From the NCBI GenBank assembly GCA_965200145.1, contig CBDATG010000002.1, forward strand, positions 1,364,001-1,428,000: a stretch of DNA of 64,000 nucleotides, read 5' to 3'. Source of the stretch: CBDATG01 sp965200145 (GTDB lineage: Bacteria > Chloroflexota > Dehalococcoidia > Lucifugimonadales > Lucifugimonadaceae). This document shows positions 35,192 to 45,900 of this stretch, in pieces. Below the pieces are notes generated by a model, which was given only the letters and a program-made list of their open reading frames with translations, had not been told where the DNA came from and searched no databases. Every line of letters begins with the position of its first letter. Position 1 is the stretch's first letter. The translations under genes and the position numbers were made by a program.

Positions 35192-35926
35192 ATGACATCC
35201 GTTGAGATAGTGATACCTGTGCTGAACGAGGAGGTTTCCCTTCCGCGTTGCATCTCGCGCTTGGTTGAGTTCTTGGAGTCCGCTGACACTCCGGAATGGG
35301 ACTGGCGCGTCACCGTTGCCGATAACGGTTCCACTGATGGCACACCAGAGGTCGGTCGTGTGCTGTCTGAGGCGGACTCGCGCATTGCGATAACTCGCCT
35401 TGAGCAGCGCGGCAGAGGCAGGGCCCTCAAACGCGCTTGGATGGCGAGCACGGCAGATGTTCGGTGCTTCATGGATGTCGACCTATCTACTGGGTTGGAT
35501 GCGTTGCCTGCGCTCGTTGCGGCGGTATCTGATAGCGGGTACGGCGTTGCCATCGGTTCGAGGCTGATGCCCGATTCCAGGGTGGTCGGCAGGACGCTCA
35601 AGCGCGAGGTAACTTCGCGTAGCTACAACGCGCTGATCCGCATCATGTTTCCGCGCAAGACGTTCCGCGATGCCCAGTGCGGATTCAAAGCCGTATCGCC
35701 GGAGGTATGCCGCCGAGTGTTGCCGCTGGTGGCGAACAACGGATGGTTCTTCGATACCGAGCTGCTACTGCTGAGCCTGCGCGCCGGTTATCGGATTAAA
35801 GAGATACCTGTCCACTGGGAGGACGATCCTGACACGCGAGTGCGGATTCTGTCGACGGCGATGGAGGATCTTCGAGGTTTGATGCGCGTGCGTTTTCGTC
35901 CGCCGAAACGGTTTGTTGCGGATTAA
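35192..35926 (+). CDS. Family 2 glycosyltransferase (dolichyl-phosphate-glucose synthase-like)
   Basis: A 244-residue soluble GT2 enzyme. The nucleotide-sugar site is VEIVIPVLNEEVSLPRCISR and VTVADNGSTDGTPEVGRV; the metal site is RCFMDVDLSTGLDALPALV; then SRLMPDSRVVGRTLKREVTS, DAQCGFKAVSPEVCRRVLP and the acceptor-side GWFFDTELLLLSLRAGYRIK with EIPVHWEDDP. These are the motifs of polyprenyl-phosphate glycosyltransferases (Alg5/dolichyl-phosphate beta-glucosyltransferase type). It probably loads a sugar onto polyprenyl phosphate for surface glycans. Confidence 0.88.
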   Translation: MTSVEIVIPVLNEEVSLPRCISRLVEFLESADTPEWDWRVTVADNGSTDGTPEVGRVLSEADSRIAITRLEQRGRGRALKRAWMASTADVRCFMDVDLSTGLDALPALVAAVSDSGYGVAIGSRLMPDSRVVGRTLKREVTSRSYNALIRIMFPRKTFRDAQCGFKAVSPEVCRRVLPLVANNGWFFDTELLLLSLRAGYRIKEIPVHWEDDPDTRVRILSTAMEDLRGLMRVRFRPPKRFVAD

Positions 35927-36011
35927 AGGAATCAGTCGCACGCGGCGGTTAAGGTTTATAGAGCTTCGACATGAAATTTGATATACGCTTATTGCGAGGG
36001 AGGACCCGCCT

Positions 36012-37031
36012 ATGAACACACCGAGTGAGGAGTTTGAGCTATCGTCGACGACGTTGCGCGGTGCAACGGCATCGATGGAGTACCGCAACGCCCGCGACAT
36101 CCTGCGTGCTGAGCGGAAGAACCCGAACGTCTCATTTGAGGTTTACGCCGAGCAGTCTGGAGTGCTGTCCGGCATAGCCGAGGCGACTTGGTTCCTGCGC
36201 GCACGTCTGCCGCAAGTCTCTGGTTCCATCTCGTCATTGCAGGACGGAGACCGCATCGAGCGCGGTGAGACAGTGCTCTCGATAACTGCACCTTACGGGA
36301 ACTTCGGCCTGTACCGCGATCTGATACTCGGCATCTTGGCATCCAATTCCGGTTGGGCGACAGCAGCCCGCAGGTGCGTTACCGCCGCCGGCGCAGTCCC
36401 TGTGATGGTCGCAGGCACGTCTGAGATCCACCCCGAAGTAGTTGGGCAGATGGAGTACTCGGCGGTCAAGGGAGGTTGCACGGCGGTATCCACGCCATTC
36501 GGCGGCGACCTCACGTCTACGACTCCGATGGGTTCCATGAGCCGCGAGTCTGTGCTGATCTGGGGCTCGGTTGGACGCGCTGCGTCGCTTTATGATCAGC
36601 ACATCACCCAGGGCATGCAACGCCAGATGCTGGTCCCAACGATCAACGATGCGATACATGAGGCACTCGAAGCAGCCCGTGCGTTGAGCGGCTCCAGCGC
36701 GAATCCGTTGCGCGCAGTGCGCCTTGACCTGCCTGAGAACCTAGGCGGCGGCTCGCCGGACTATGTCAAGGAGCTGAAAGGCAGATTGATCGCCGGCGGT
36801 TTCGCCAGCGTTGACATCCACTTGAGCGGCAATCTGACACCTGAGATCATCGAGCGCTATGTTGCGGAAGAGGCGCCGATTGCGCTCTTCGTAGTCGGCA
36901 GGTACATAGGCTCAGCACCGACCTTCATGTTCTCATCGGCTGTGAAAGAGATAGACGGCAAGGCGGTCGCACCGCTAGGAATGGTACCGGGCAGGGGATC
37001 AACATCGCGCTTGGTGCGTAGCCAAGGCTGA
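36012..37031 (+). CDS. Nicotinate phosphoribosyltransferase-like enzyme
   Basis: The ATG follows GAGGGAGG. The 339-residue protein belongs to the short NAPRTase/quinolinate-PRTase type. Markers: NPNVSFEVYAEQSGVLSGIA, GDRIERGETVLSITAPYGNF, an alpha/beta-barrel with VMVAGTSEIHPEVVGQMEYS, and the loop PFGGDLTSTTPMGSMSRESV (conserved TPxGTMPHS-like stretch); later FASVDIHLSGNLTPEIIERY. Such enzymes add phosphoribose to nicotinate for NAD salvage. It is short compared with the classic PncB, so the symbol is not used. A minor alternative is another PRTase of this superfamily. Confidence 0.8.
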   Translation: MNTPSEEFELSSTTLRGATASMEYRNARDILRAERKNPNVSFEVYAEQSGVLSGIAEATWFLRARLPQVSGSISSLQDGDRIERGETVLSITAPYGNFGLYRDLILGILASNSGWATAARRCVTAAGAVPVMVAGTSEIHPEVVGQMEYSAVKGGCTAVSTPFGGDLTSTTPMGSMSRESVLIWGSVGRAASLYDQHITQGMQRQMLVPTINDAIHEALEAARALSGSSANPLRAVRLDLPENLGGGSPDYVKELKGRLIAGGFASVDIHLSGNLTPEIIERYVAEEAPIALFVVGRYIGSAPTFMFSSAVKEIDGKAVAPLGMVPGRGSTSRLVRSQG

Positions 37032-37081
37032 TATGCATTGGGTCGAGTCGCTGACCACCCGACTGGGCAGGGTGATTCGTC

Positions 37082-38467
37082 CTAACTGTCCGCCGGATCG
37101 TGAAACTCGATCTTGACGCACTTGGTGTCGTATTCCTCTACGCTCGCCCAATCATCGGGCGGGAATCCGACGATCCATACGATGTGCCCGAGAGTATTGA
37201 CCACGACTGGCACGCTGTCCCGCTGGCCCCTCGGTATCTTGGCGTTCACCATAATGTCCTTCACTTTGCGACGCCCGGACCGAAATGGCGCGTAAATATC
37301 ACCGGGAGCACGCCCTCTAACTACAAGGGGGCCATACATCTTGAGTTGTTCGTACGACAAGTAAACGCATTGATGCCCGCTCCGAGGAGCGTCCGCGAAG
37401 GTATCCGGTACGTCGACTATATTGGCAGTCATGCGCGTCCCATTGCCCAGGTCGGCACTCCCAGGGATTGGCAACTTCACCGCCTGAATCGGTGGCCTGT
37501 CGCTAGCACCCACGTCGTCTCGCCGCGTCAATGTCGTCTCGCCGCTACGATGTCGCAATATGACATTGCCCGGCAGATGCAGCTCTGCAACCGCATCACG
37601 CTTCACGAGTTGTAGCACCGCATCAATGTGAATCATCTCGATCTGGGACCCGGGCTCTGACACTTCGGCGTGCATGGTCTCGAGCAATTTGGCTGCCAGC
37701 GGGGTTGGCAAGCCTTGAATACCGTCGAGATTTGGGAGTTTGAACTGGCGCACGGCCGCTTCGGCCTCGGCTTCGATGAAGTCGTCGTGTTCGCGAGCGA
37801 TTTTCGCTAGGCGCGTGATGGCTTGCACCACGGCGGGATTGATCTGTTTCAGCGCCGGCAACACATGGTGACGGATGCGATTCCGCGCATATCGATCATC
37901 GGTGTTTGAAGAGTCAAGCCTTGCAGTGATGCCGCGTTGCTCCAGAAACTCTGTCACCTCGGCTCTGGTCGCATCAAGCAGTGGCCTGATGACGCTGACC
38001 TGACTTCCTTCTGCTATAGCGCGTGAGTATGGCATCGCCGCGAGTCCGTGCAACCCCGTGCCGCGGGAGATGCGTAACAGGACGGTCTCGGCCTGGTCGT
38101 CGGCGGTATGTGCAACGGCGACGAACGGCGCGTCCAGTTCGCCCGCAGCGCGTTGCAGGAAGCGGTAGCGGAGCTCGCGTGCTGGGGCCTCGCTTATGCC
38201 GTCTGATGGCGCGAGCGCGCGCTCTACTTGTAGCGGTATACCGAGCTGGGCGCACAACTCCCGCACGAAGTGCTCATCCGCATCTGACTCCGGGCCTCGC
38301 GCCCTGTGATTGAAGTGCGCTGCGCCGATCGGAGTGTCGCGAGCCAGCAGTTGCGACAGGCCGAGCGTTAGCGCAGTCGAGTCCGGACCGCCAGAGCATG
38401 CGACGACGATCTGCTTCCCAGGTTCGTATCCCGATAGCCGCAGACCACTTTCCAGGCGGCTCAGCAT
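37082..38467 (-). CDS. tilS: tRNA(Ile)-lysidine synthase
   Basis: A 461-residue N-type ATP pyrophosphatase. The P-loop is VACSGGPDSTALTLGLSQLL. Other motifs: HFNHRARGPESDADEHFVRE, VAVAHTADDQAETVLLRISR with GTGLHGLAAM, RPLLDATRAEVTEFLEQRGI, DSSNTDDRYARNRIRHHVLP. The C-terminal substrate-binding domain (VVRGRAPGDIYAPFRSGRRK, VKDIMVNAKIPRGQRDSVPV) is present, so the protein is full length. It modifies C34 of tRNA(Ile2) to lysidine, allowing AUA decoding. It is convergent with the gene at 36012. Confidence 0.95.
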   Translation of the reverse strand: MLSRLESGLRLSGYEPGKQIVVACSGGPDSTALTLGLSQLLARDTPIGAAHFNHRARGPESDADEHFVRELCAQLGIPLQVERALAPSDGISEAPARELRYRFLQRAAGELDAPFVAVAHTADDQAETVLLRISRGTGLHGLAAMPYSRAIAEGSQVSVIRPLLDATRAEVTEFLEQRGITARLDSSNTDDRYARNRIRHHVLPALKQINPAVVQAITRLAKIAREHDDFIEAEAEAAVRQFKLPNLDGIQGLPTPLAAKLLETMHAEVSEPGSQIEMIHIDAVLQLVKRDAVAELHLPGNVILRHRSGETTLTRRDDVGASDRPPIQAVKLPIPGSADLGNGTRMTANIVDVPDTFADAPRSGHQCVYLSYEQLKMYGPLVVRGRAPGDIYAPFRSGRRKVKDIMVNAKIPRGQRDSVPVVVNTLGHIVWIVGFPPDDWASVEEYDTKCVKIEFHDPADS

Positions 38468-38545
38468 CTTATCAGTTTGGCGGCGGATGTTCTGGATGTA
38501 GGAGATTGAGAGTTAAGTGGTGAGCTGGGAGGCGGTGCCAGTGCG

Positions 38546-39901
38546 TCACCGGGCTTTGCGAGCCTGCTCTGGAGCGATGCTCGTTATCTTGAGCAGTTGG
38601 ATGCGGTTGCCATCCATCTTCACGACCTTCATCTCCATCGTCTCGCCGTGTTTCGCTTCGTCGTTGACTTGCGGCGGGCGTTGCAACTTGTCGATGAAGA
38701 ACCCGGCGATCGTCTCATATCGCGGATCGAGCGGTATCTCCAGCCCTGTATCACGACGGGTTCGCTCTACCGAAAGCGCGCCCGGGACGGTGAGGGTATT
38801 CGAGTCTCGCTTGATCTCATATTGGCGTAGTGCCAGATCGTCTTCATCGCCGCGCATCAGCTCAAATATTCCCTTCAGCGTGACGATGCCGTTCACACGA
38901 CCCTTCGCATCAACAGCGACCACCATCTCGTGTCCACGGCGGATCATCTCCTTGATGACATCGTCGAGATGTCTTGCACCGGGCATGTAGAGCGGCTCCT
39001 CCATCACATGCTTTATCGGCGTCCTCAGCACATCCGCCAACGGTAGGTTGGCGCCTAATCCACGGTTCGCGACCATCTTCACGACATCCTTTGTGTAGAC
39101 CACTCCTGCCATCTGGTCGATGGTGTACCAGTAACCTGAAGGCTGGCGTTCACCGCGTTGCACAACGAATCCGGGCATCAGTCCGTGCTTGGTCGTGACT
39201 GCCGCTTCGTGCTCCTTGTACTTTTCCAAGAAGGTCTGCAACGTGTCATCGATGTTGAGCCAGATGATTTCGCTGGTGTGTACCCTGACTTCGTGATATC
39301 CGAGGTCTTTGTCTCCGAACTCGAGCAGGTTATCGATCATCTCGCCGTGCGTATCGTCAACGTGCGAGTGGTCGATGATCAAGGACAGCTCGCCAGAGGT
39401 GTAGATTGGCGTTTGCGTGTCCGAGATGCGGAAGCGTCGCATTAGGAAGACTGGCACCGAAGTGAAGATGAACACTACCGGTCGTGCTATCCAGATGAGT
39501 GCCGAGATGATGTGCGCGACGGCGAGAGACCATCCCTCCGGGTATGCCGCGCCGATCGTCTTGGGCGTCAGTTCGCCGACTATGTAGACGAGTATCGTAG
39601 CGAGTGCAGTAGCGAGGATGTTGGTGATGATGGTAGTCTCGCCGCCTGCGATAGTTGCGACGAGCAGGTTGCTAGCGGCGACTGCGACGATGATGTTGAA
39701 GAGGTTGCCGAACAGCAGTATGGTGGCAAAGAAATTCTCGTAGCGTTCAAGCACCGAGACGACCATGTGCGCGCGTCTGTCCCCGCGTCCTGCCATGTCT
39801 TCGATGCGCGACATGCGTGCCGAGAGCAATGCAGCCTCGGCACCAGAGATGAAGGCGCTCCCAGCAAGAGCAAGGGCAATCATTGAGATGCTAAAGGCCA
39901 T
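38546..39901 (-). CDS. CNNM/CorC (hemolysin-like) membrane protein with CBS pair
   Basis: A 451-residue protein. The N-terminal DUF21/CNNM domain has three to four helices (ISMIALALAGSAFISGAEAA with LLSARMSRIEDMAGRGDRRA; FATILLFGNLFNIIVAVAAS; ILATALATILVYIVGELTPK; AHIISALIWIARPVVFIFTS). A tandem CBS pair follows (RTPIKHVMEEPLYMPGARHL; VVAVDAKGRVNGIVTLKGIF), then a CorC_HlyC domain (YETIAGFFIDKLQRPPQVND). Such proteins regulate or carry out Mg2+/Co2+ efflux. Its 5' side abuts the palindrome at 39906, which separates it from the giant gene. Confidence 0.9.
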   Translation of the reverse strand: MAFSISMIALALAGSAFISGAEAALLSARMSRIEDMAGRGDRRAHMVVSVLERYENFFATILLFGNLFNIIVAVAASNLLVATIAGGETTIITNILATALATILVYIVGELTPKTIGAAYPEGWSLAVAHIISALIWIARPVVFIFTSVPVFLMRRFRISDTQTPIYTSGELSLIIDHSHVDDTHGEMIDNLLEFGDKDLGYHEVRVHTSEIIWLNIDDTLQTFLEKYKEHEAAVTTKHGLMPGFVVQRGERQPSGYWYTIDQMAGVVYTKDVVKMVANRGLGANLPLADVLRTPIKHVMEEPLYMPGARHLDDVIKEMIRRGHEMVVAVDAKGRVNGIVTLKGIFELMRGDEDDLALRQYEIKRDSNTLTVPGALSVERTRRDTGLEIPLDPRYETIAGFFIDKLQRPPQVNDEAKHGETMEMKVVKMDGNRIQLLKITSIAPEQARKAR

Positions 39902-39905
39902 CGAA

Positions 39906-39965
39906 TTAACAGAGATATACAGGATGCTACAGGATAATCCTGCGGATCCTGCTTATCCCTGTTAA
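39906..39965. repeat. Palindromic element, copy A
   Basis: A 60-nt imperfect palindrome starting TTAACAG and ending CCTGTTAA, with inner AGGAT/ATCCT arms. The half-site TAACAGGGATNNNCAGGAT is shared by copies at 53.7-56.4 kb. It supplies the last codons (IIL) and stop of the giant gene. Confidence 0.8.
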
Positions 39966-42900
39966 TACTACTAGGCCTGTTAGGAGGGTTAGGAGCAGGA
40001 GGGTGTAACCTGGGGCTGTTGCGCCGGTGTCTGGGGTGTCTGCTGGGGTGGTGGGGGTTGTCTGGGTTGGGGCGGGGACTAGGCCTAGGCGGGCTACTGC
40101 TATGGTGGCTGGGAGCTGGGTCAGCGTGCCGCAGACGGTCAGGTCGCCGGCGTTGGAGCGGATCTTGGTGCTCAGGATGCTCAGGTCGCCGGTGGACTTG
40201 CGCTGGACTACCACTACGTTGGTCAGGTCTGCGCGGAACTCCTGTGGGAATGGGAGGCATGCCGTGGCAGGCTCGTTCAGCGTGTAGGACGGTATGGGCG
40301 GCTCGCCGGTGTCTGCTACGGCGTTTATGTCGTAGTAGCTGCCTGCCAGGGACATGGTCGCGCCTGGGACCGGGTCAGGCGTCGGTATGTCTGATACGGC
40401 CGCGCCTATGCCTACTACCGTGCGGTCCGGGATCGCGCCTGCGGGTGCGGTTACCGTTATGTCATCGCCGGTGAATGTCCCGCCCTTGGTCGGCGTGAAG
40501 ACTGTGTATGTGCCGCCCTTGTCGTCCGTCATGCTTGTCGGTATCGCGCCTGTGGGGTCTACCGGATCGGGTCGCGGTGCCTGGACTGCCGGGATGCCTG
40601 AGACGCGTATTGTGAACGTTGCGGTGCACTGCTCGCGCTCTGCGTCGGTTATCTCTGCCGCGCCTTCGTGGTGGCTGGTGCATACGCCATCCGGTTGCGC
40701 CTCTGCGGTTACGATGTATCTGCCTGGCGAGCTGGGCGCCGTGTATGTCACGCGCCGCCCATTGTTCGGTGTCGCGAATGTGCCGCCGGCGGAGCCGGTG
40801 CTGCCGTCAGCGAGCTTGTCCTCCCAGCGGAACACCAGCTTGGAGCCGGGCTTGCCCGGGATGCTGTTGTCCAGCACCTCCTGCCCGTCGTAGATGTCCA
40901 CGGTGAGCGCGATGGTGTCGCCGGCGCGTACGCTTACCTCGCGCACTGTCGGGCGTATGGAGTGCACCTCTGCAATGCGTAACCTCGCGCTGCCGGCGGA
41001 GCTGGCTACCGGGCTTGGTCCTGCGCCGGTCTGCATTCTGAGCTCGAAGTCGTGTGAGATGCCTGACTCCAGGCCTGTCACCCACCTGCGCTGCGTCGAG
41101 CCGCGGTCTCCCTCGTGGTCGACGCGGATCCATTCCGACCATGTCTGCGTTCCGGTCGGCTTTGTGCGGTATTCGTAGTAGTCAGGTGTGTACAGCGCCG
41201 GGCTGGACCACTGCAGCAGTATCACGCCGGACGACTCTCCCGCCGTGAAGTCCTCGGCTGCCACCAGCGGCGCCGCTTGCGCCTTTTTCGTCAGCGGCAG
41301 CGTGAAGCCGGTCGCCATCCCTGTGTAGGCGCGGACCTGTATCTCGTACTCGACGCCTGGTCTCAGTCCCGGTATCAGGAACTGATTCTGGCTCGCCTGC
41401 GGCGTCACCTTGAACCAGCGAGACCACTGGCCAGGGTTGACAGTGCGGTGTCTGTAGATGAACGGATCGGTGCCGCCGGGCAGATCGATGGCGATGCGGC
41501 CCGGTATGGCGGCAGCGTCCACGTCGTATGCGGCATGTCTGGCCGGCACGTTGGCGCGCTGGTCCATGAACGTCGCGCCGCGTGCAGATGCCGTGCCTCG
41601 TGCCACCATGGTGGACTTGCCTACATTCGTTATCGCGGCGCGCACCTCGACGGTGTATGCCGCACCCTCGTCGAGCAGCGTGATCGTCGTGCTGGGCGTC
41701 ATCGTCGCGGCTACGCTGGTCCAGCCCTCAGCCGCCGGCCACGGGTCGGCGGATAGCGAGGATAGCCTGTAGCGGTACTCGTAGCTGGTCGCGCCGGTGA
41801 CCGCCATCCAGGAGATGTCGATCTCGCCTGGGAATACTCCCGTCGTGGCGGTGAAGGATGCCGGCGTCGGTACAGGTGTCGGTGTGCCAGTGGTTGACAC
41901 AGCCGCAGATGCGCCTACGGTCTGCATCACCGCACGCACCTCGAATGTGCGCGGCATGCCGGCGAGGAGCGTCGTGTAGGTGTAAGTCGTCGCGGTGCCA
42001 GCAGATGTCCAGGACGACCATGCGCCGGTCGTCCCTAGTCTGTGTCGCAGCTCGTAGCGCAGGATGGTTACGCCTGTGGGTGCTGTCCATCCGAGGTTGA
42101 CCTCGCCCGGGTTGGTGCCGCCGCTCGCGGTGAAGCTGGTCGGCGGTGGGACCGGCCTTGCCGTCTGCGTTTCGAGTTGCGGCAGGCTGTACTGTATCGC
42201 CTGGTTGGCGAAGACGCGCACCTGCACGTGGTAGCTCTTGCCCGCCTGCAGCCCGCTGATCGTGTAGGTCGTCTCATCGCTCTGCAGCGTGCCCGTGTCG
42301 CCGCTGTCCGGCACCTCTGCCCAATGCCCGGCGCCGCTCGACGGGTACGTCGCAGCGGTCTCCAGCTTGTAGCGGAACTCGTAGTGCGTAACCGGCGCCG
42401 GCAGGGCGGGCCTGGCCCAGTCGATCTTTATGTCGCCCGGGTTCGGACCGTGGCTGAACGTCAGGTTCGCAGGTCCGGGTGTCGTCTGCGCCTGCGCCGT
42501 CCTGGTCGGAGTGGGCTGGCTGCTGCTGCCCGACACGACTGCGCGCAGCTGCACGTGGTAGCTCGATCTGGCGGTCAGCCCGGTGATCGTGTAGCTCGTG
42601 CCAGATCCCGCCGACGCCCAGTAGCCCGCGCCAGACGTCGGGTAGTTGGCGGTTGCCGCCAGCTTGTAGCGGAACTCGTATGTCGCGTTCGTTACCGCCG
42701 ACCAGGACAGGTCGATCTCGCCGACATCGGAGCCGCTGCTGGCGGTGAAGCTGCCCGGGATGGGCACATTGGACGCGCGTGCGGTCAGCGTCGACGTGGC
42801 GGCGGATGCGCCGACTGCGTTGGACCAGTGGAAGCGCAGCTCGACGTGATAAGACACGCCGGCGGTCAGGCCGGTGAAGGTCAGCGAGTTCTCGTTGTAC

Positions 42901-45900
42901 GCGTTGGAGTCGGCATCCGAGCCGTCGCCGATGTCGGTCCATCCCATGTCTCCGCTTGTTGGCCATTGGTCGGCGACCGCCTTGCGCCGGTACTGGTACT
43001 TGGCCTCGCTGCCGCTGGTGGCAGTCTGCGCCGTCCATGTGATCCTTATCGCGCCGGCAGTGTCCGTCGATGTTGATGCGCTGAAGCCGGCCGGGACCGT
43101 CACGACCGTGGTCGTCCCCCGCACGGACCGGGCGGCGGACATCAGCGAGCTGGAGGGCACGAAGCGCACCTCGACGTCGTACTGCCGTCCGTTCATGAGA
43201 TCCGTCAGCGTGTGCGACGCGGTGGTGAGCCCGCTGCTGGCGATGTCGGTCCAGCCGCCGCCGGACGGCCAGCTGGTCGCCGTGGCGAGCCTGGAGCGCA
43301 CCTGGTACTTCGCAGCCGAGAAACCAGTAGTGATCGCCGTCTGCGCGTCCCAGGTCAGCGATAGGGATCCCGGAGCCGTGCCGCCTGCGGCGCGCAGGTT
43401 CGCAGGCCGTGCCAGGCCGGAGCGGGCGTTAGTTGCAGATACTGCCTCGCTGTGGTAGTTCGCAACCTTCGGCGGCTCGCCGGTCGTGTCGCTGCCGTCG
43501 TCTATCGCACCGCGCAGCTGGATGTCGTACAGAGTGTAGGCGGACAGACCGGTGATCGTGTGCGAAGTCGTGTTCGCCGCCGGTATGTTGTTCCAGCCGA
43601 GAGGTGCGGTGGTCGGCCAGGATGCTGACGGCAGCTTGGTGCGGTACTGGTACTGCACCACCGCGTCGCCGGTCGGCAGTCCGGAGGTTGCGAGCGCGGT
43701 CCAAGTGATGTCTATCTCGCCCGGACCATCGCCGATCGTGGTATTCAGCGTGGTCGGCGCGGCTACCTCCTTCGCCGTCGCAGTGGCAGTCGTGCTGGCG
43801 CCCGGCTCGCTCGCGCCGGAGCCTGACTGCGCACGGATCTGCACCGTGTAGCCCACGCCGGCCCAGAGGCTGGTTATCGTGTACGAAGTCTCGTTGGACC
43901 GGCCGTCGCTGGCGGAGTCCGGGACGTCCTGCCACAGGATGTACGCGCTGTCGGCCTGTCCGGTGCGCTTGTGTCGGTACTGGAAGCCCGTGTGCGTGCC
44001 GCCGGTGGGCACCGTCCAGGCGAGGTCTATCTCGCCCGGGTTGGTGCCGGTAGACGCGGTGTAGCTAGTCGGCGGCGACTGCGGCTGGGCCCTCGCGGAG
44101 GCCGTAGAGACGGGACCGAATGTGTTGGCGGCGGTGTGTGCGCGCAGCTCGAAGTTGTAGGTGCTGCCGCCGGTCAGACTCGTCACCGTGTAGGCCGTCT
44201 CATCCGCCAGGCCGTTGGTGCCGCTGTCCGGGATGTCTGCCCAGTCGGTGTAGGAGCTCCCTGACGTGTCCTCCCTGTACCGGTACTGGAACTTCGTGAT
44301 GCCGGAGACAGTGCCCCACGACAGATCCACAGTGTCGGTGACAGAGCCCGATGTCGCGCTGAAGTTCGGCGGCGCGGGTATCGCGGACGCAGTGGCGGTC
44401 GCAGTAGCCGCGGCGGATGCGCCGATGGCGGTGGTCCAGAAGAAGCGCAGCTCAACATCATACAGCGTGCCGGCACTCAGCCCGGTCACCGTGAAGGCGT
44501 CCTCGTCGTAGGTGTGCGAGTTGGTGTCGTCGCTGTCGCCGATGTCGGTCCAGCCCATGGTGGCGGTGCTCGGCCACGCAGTGCCGTCCGCCTTGATGCG
44601 GTACTGATGCTGCGACGAGCTGTCGGTGGAGTCCATCTGCGCGTCCCATGAAAGGTCCACGGCGCCCGCGGCAGACAAGGACGTTACAGCCCTGAAAGTC
44701 GTCGGGGTCGGCACCGCTGTGGGAGTTCCCTGGAACTTCGCCGCGGCGGATGTCAGCGAGCTGCTGGGCAGGAAGCGCAGCTCTATGTCGTACAGCTGTC
44801 TGTTCATCAGTCCCGAGAGCGTGGTTGTGAAGGTGGTGCGGGAGCTGCCGGAGATGTCCGCCCAACCGAACGGGCTCGCAGCAGGGAACGACGCGGTGGC
44901 AAGCTTGTAGCGGATCTGGTACTTGGCATCCGTGAAGGTCGAGCCGAAGGTCATCTGCGCCACCCAGGTGATCGATATCTCGCCCGGGTTCGTGCCGCCG
45001 GTCGCCTGCGGGTCGTCCGGAACTGCCAGCCCGGAGCGGGTGTTCGTGTCGGACGCGGAGCTGCTGTAGTACTCCGCCGTCGTCGCCGTGCCCTCGTCGT
45101 TGTCGTGGATCGCAGCGCGTAGCTCCACATCGTAGGCGGTGTACGCAGTCAGCCCGGTGATCGTGTAGGCCGTCTCATCGGCTTGGCCGTCCGCCGGATC
45201 ATCCTGGTCCGGCACCTGCGCCCAGTTGCTCCAGTTTGAGCTGGCTGTGGTCTTCGTGCGGTACTCGTACCGCACCACCGCGTCGCTTACCGCCGGTGTA
45301 CCGGGTGTTGACGGCAAGCCGCTCGATGCGAGCACGTTCCATGTCAGGTCTATCTCGCCGGGGTCGCTGCCGCGCGTCGCGCCGAAGCTCGTCGGCGCCG
45401 CCACGACCTGCGCGGTCGCCGTGGCGGTTGTGCCCATGCCGGGTGTGCTCGGGCCGTCGTTCGATTCGGCGCGTATCTGGATGTCGTAGCTGACACCGGC
45501 CCAGAGGCTGGAGATCGTGTACGAGGTCTCGTCGGAGCGGCCGTTGGATCCAGAGTCAGGGACGTCCGTCCATGAGCTCGGGTATGTGCCCTGTGCAGTG
45601 CGCTTGTATCGGAACTCGAACCCGGTGTGCGTTGCCGGTGTGGCAGACGGTGCGGTCCATGAGATGGTGATCTCGCCGGGGTTTGTGCCGGCGGTGGCGG
45701 TGAGCCCTGTCGGCGGCGCCTGCGTCTGCGCCGTGGCCGTCTGCTCCGCCGCGGCGGGACCGTTGGAGGACGCGGTGTGCGCCCTGACCTGGAAGTCGAA
45801 GCTGGCGCCGACAGACAGACCAGTCACCGTCAGCGACGACTCGTTGGCGAGGCCATCGCTGGCGGAGTCCGGGACGTCGGTCCAGACACCGCTCCCGCTG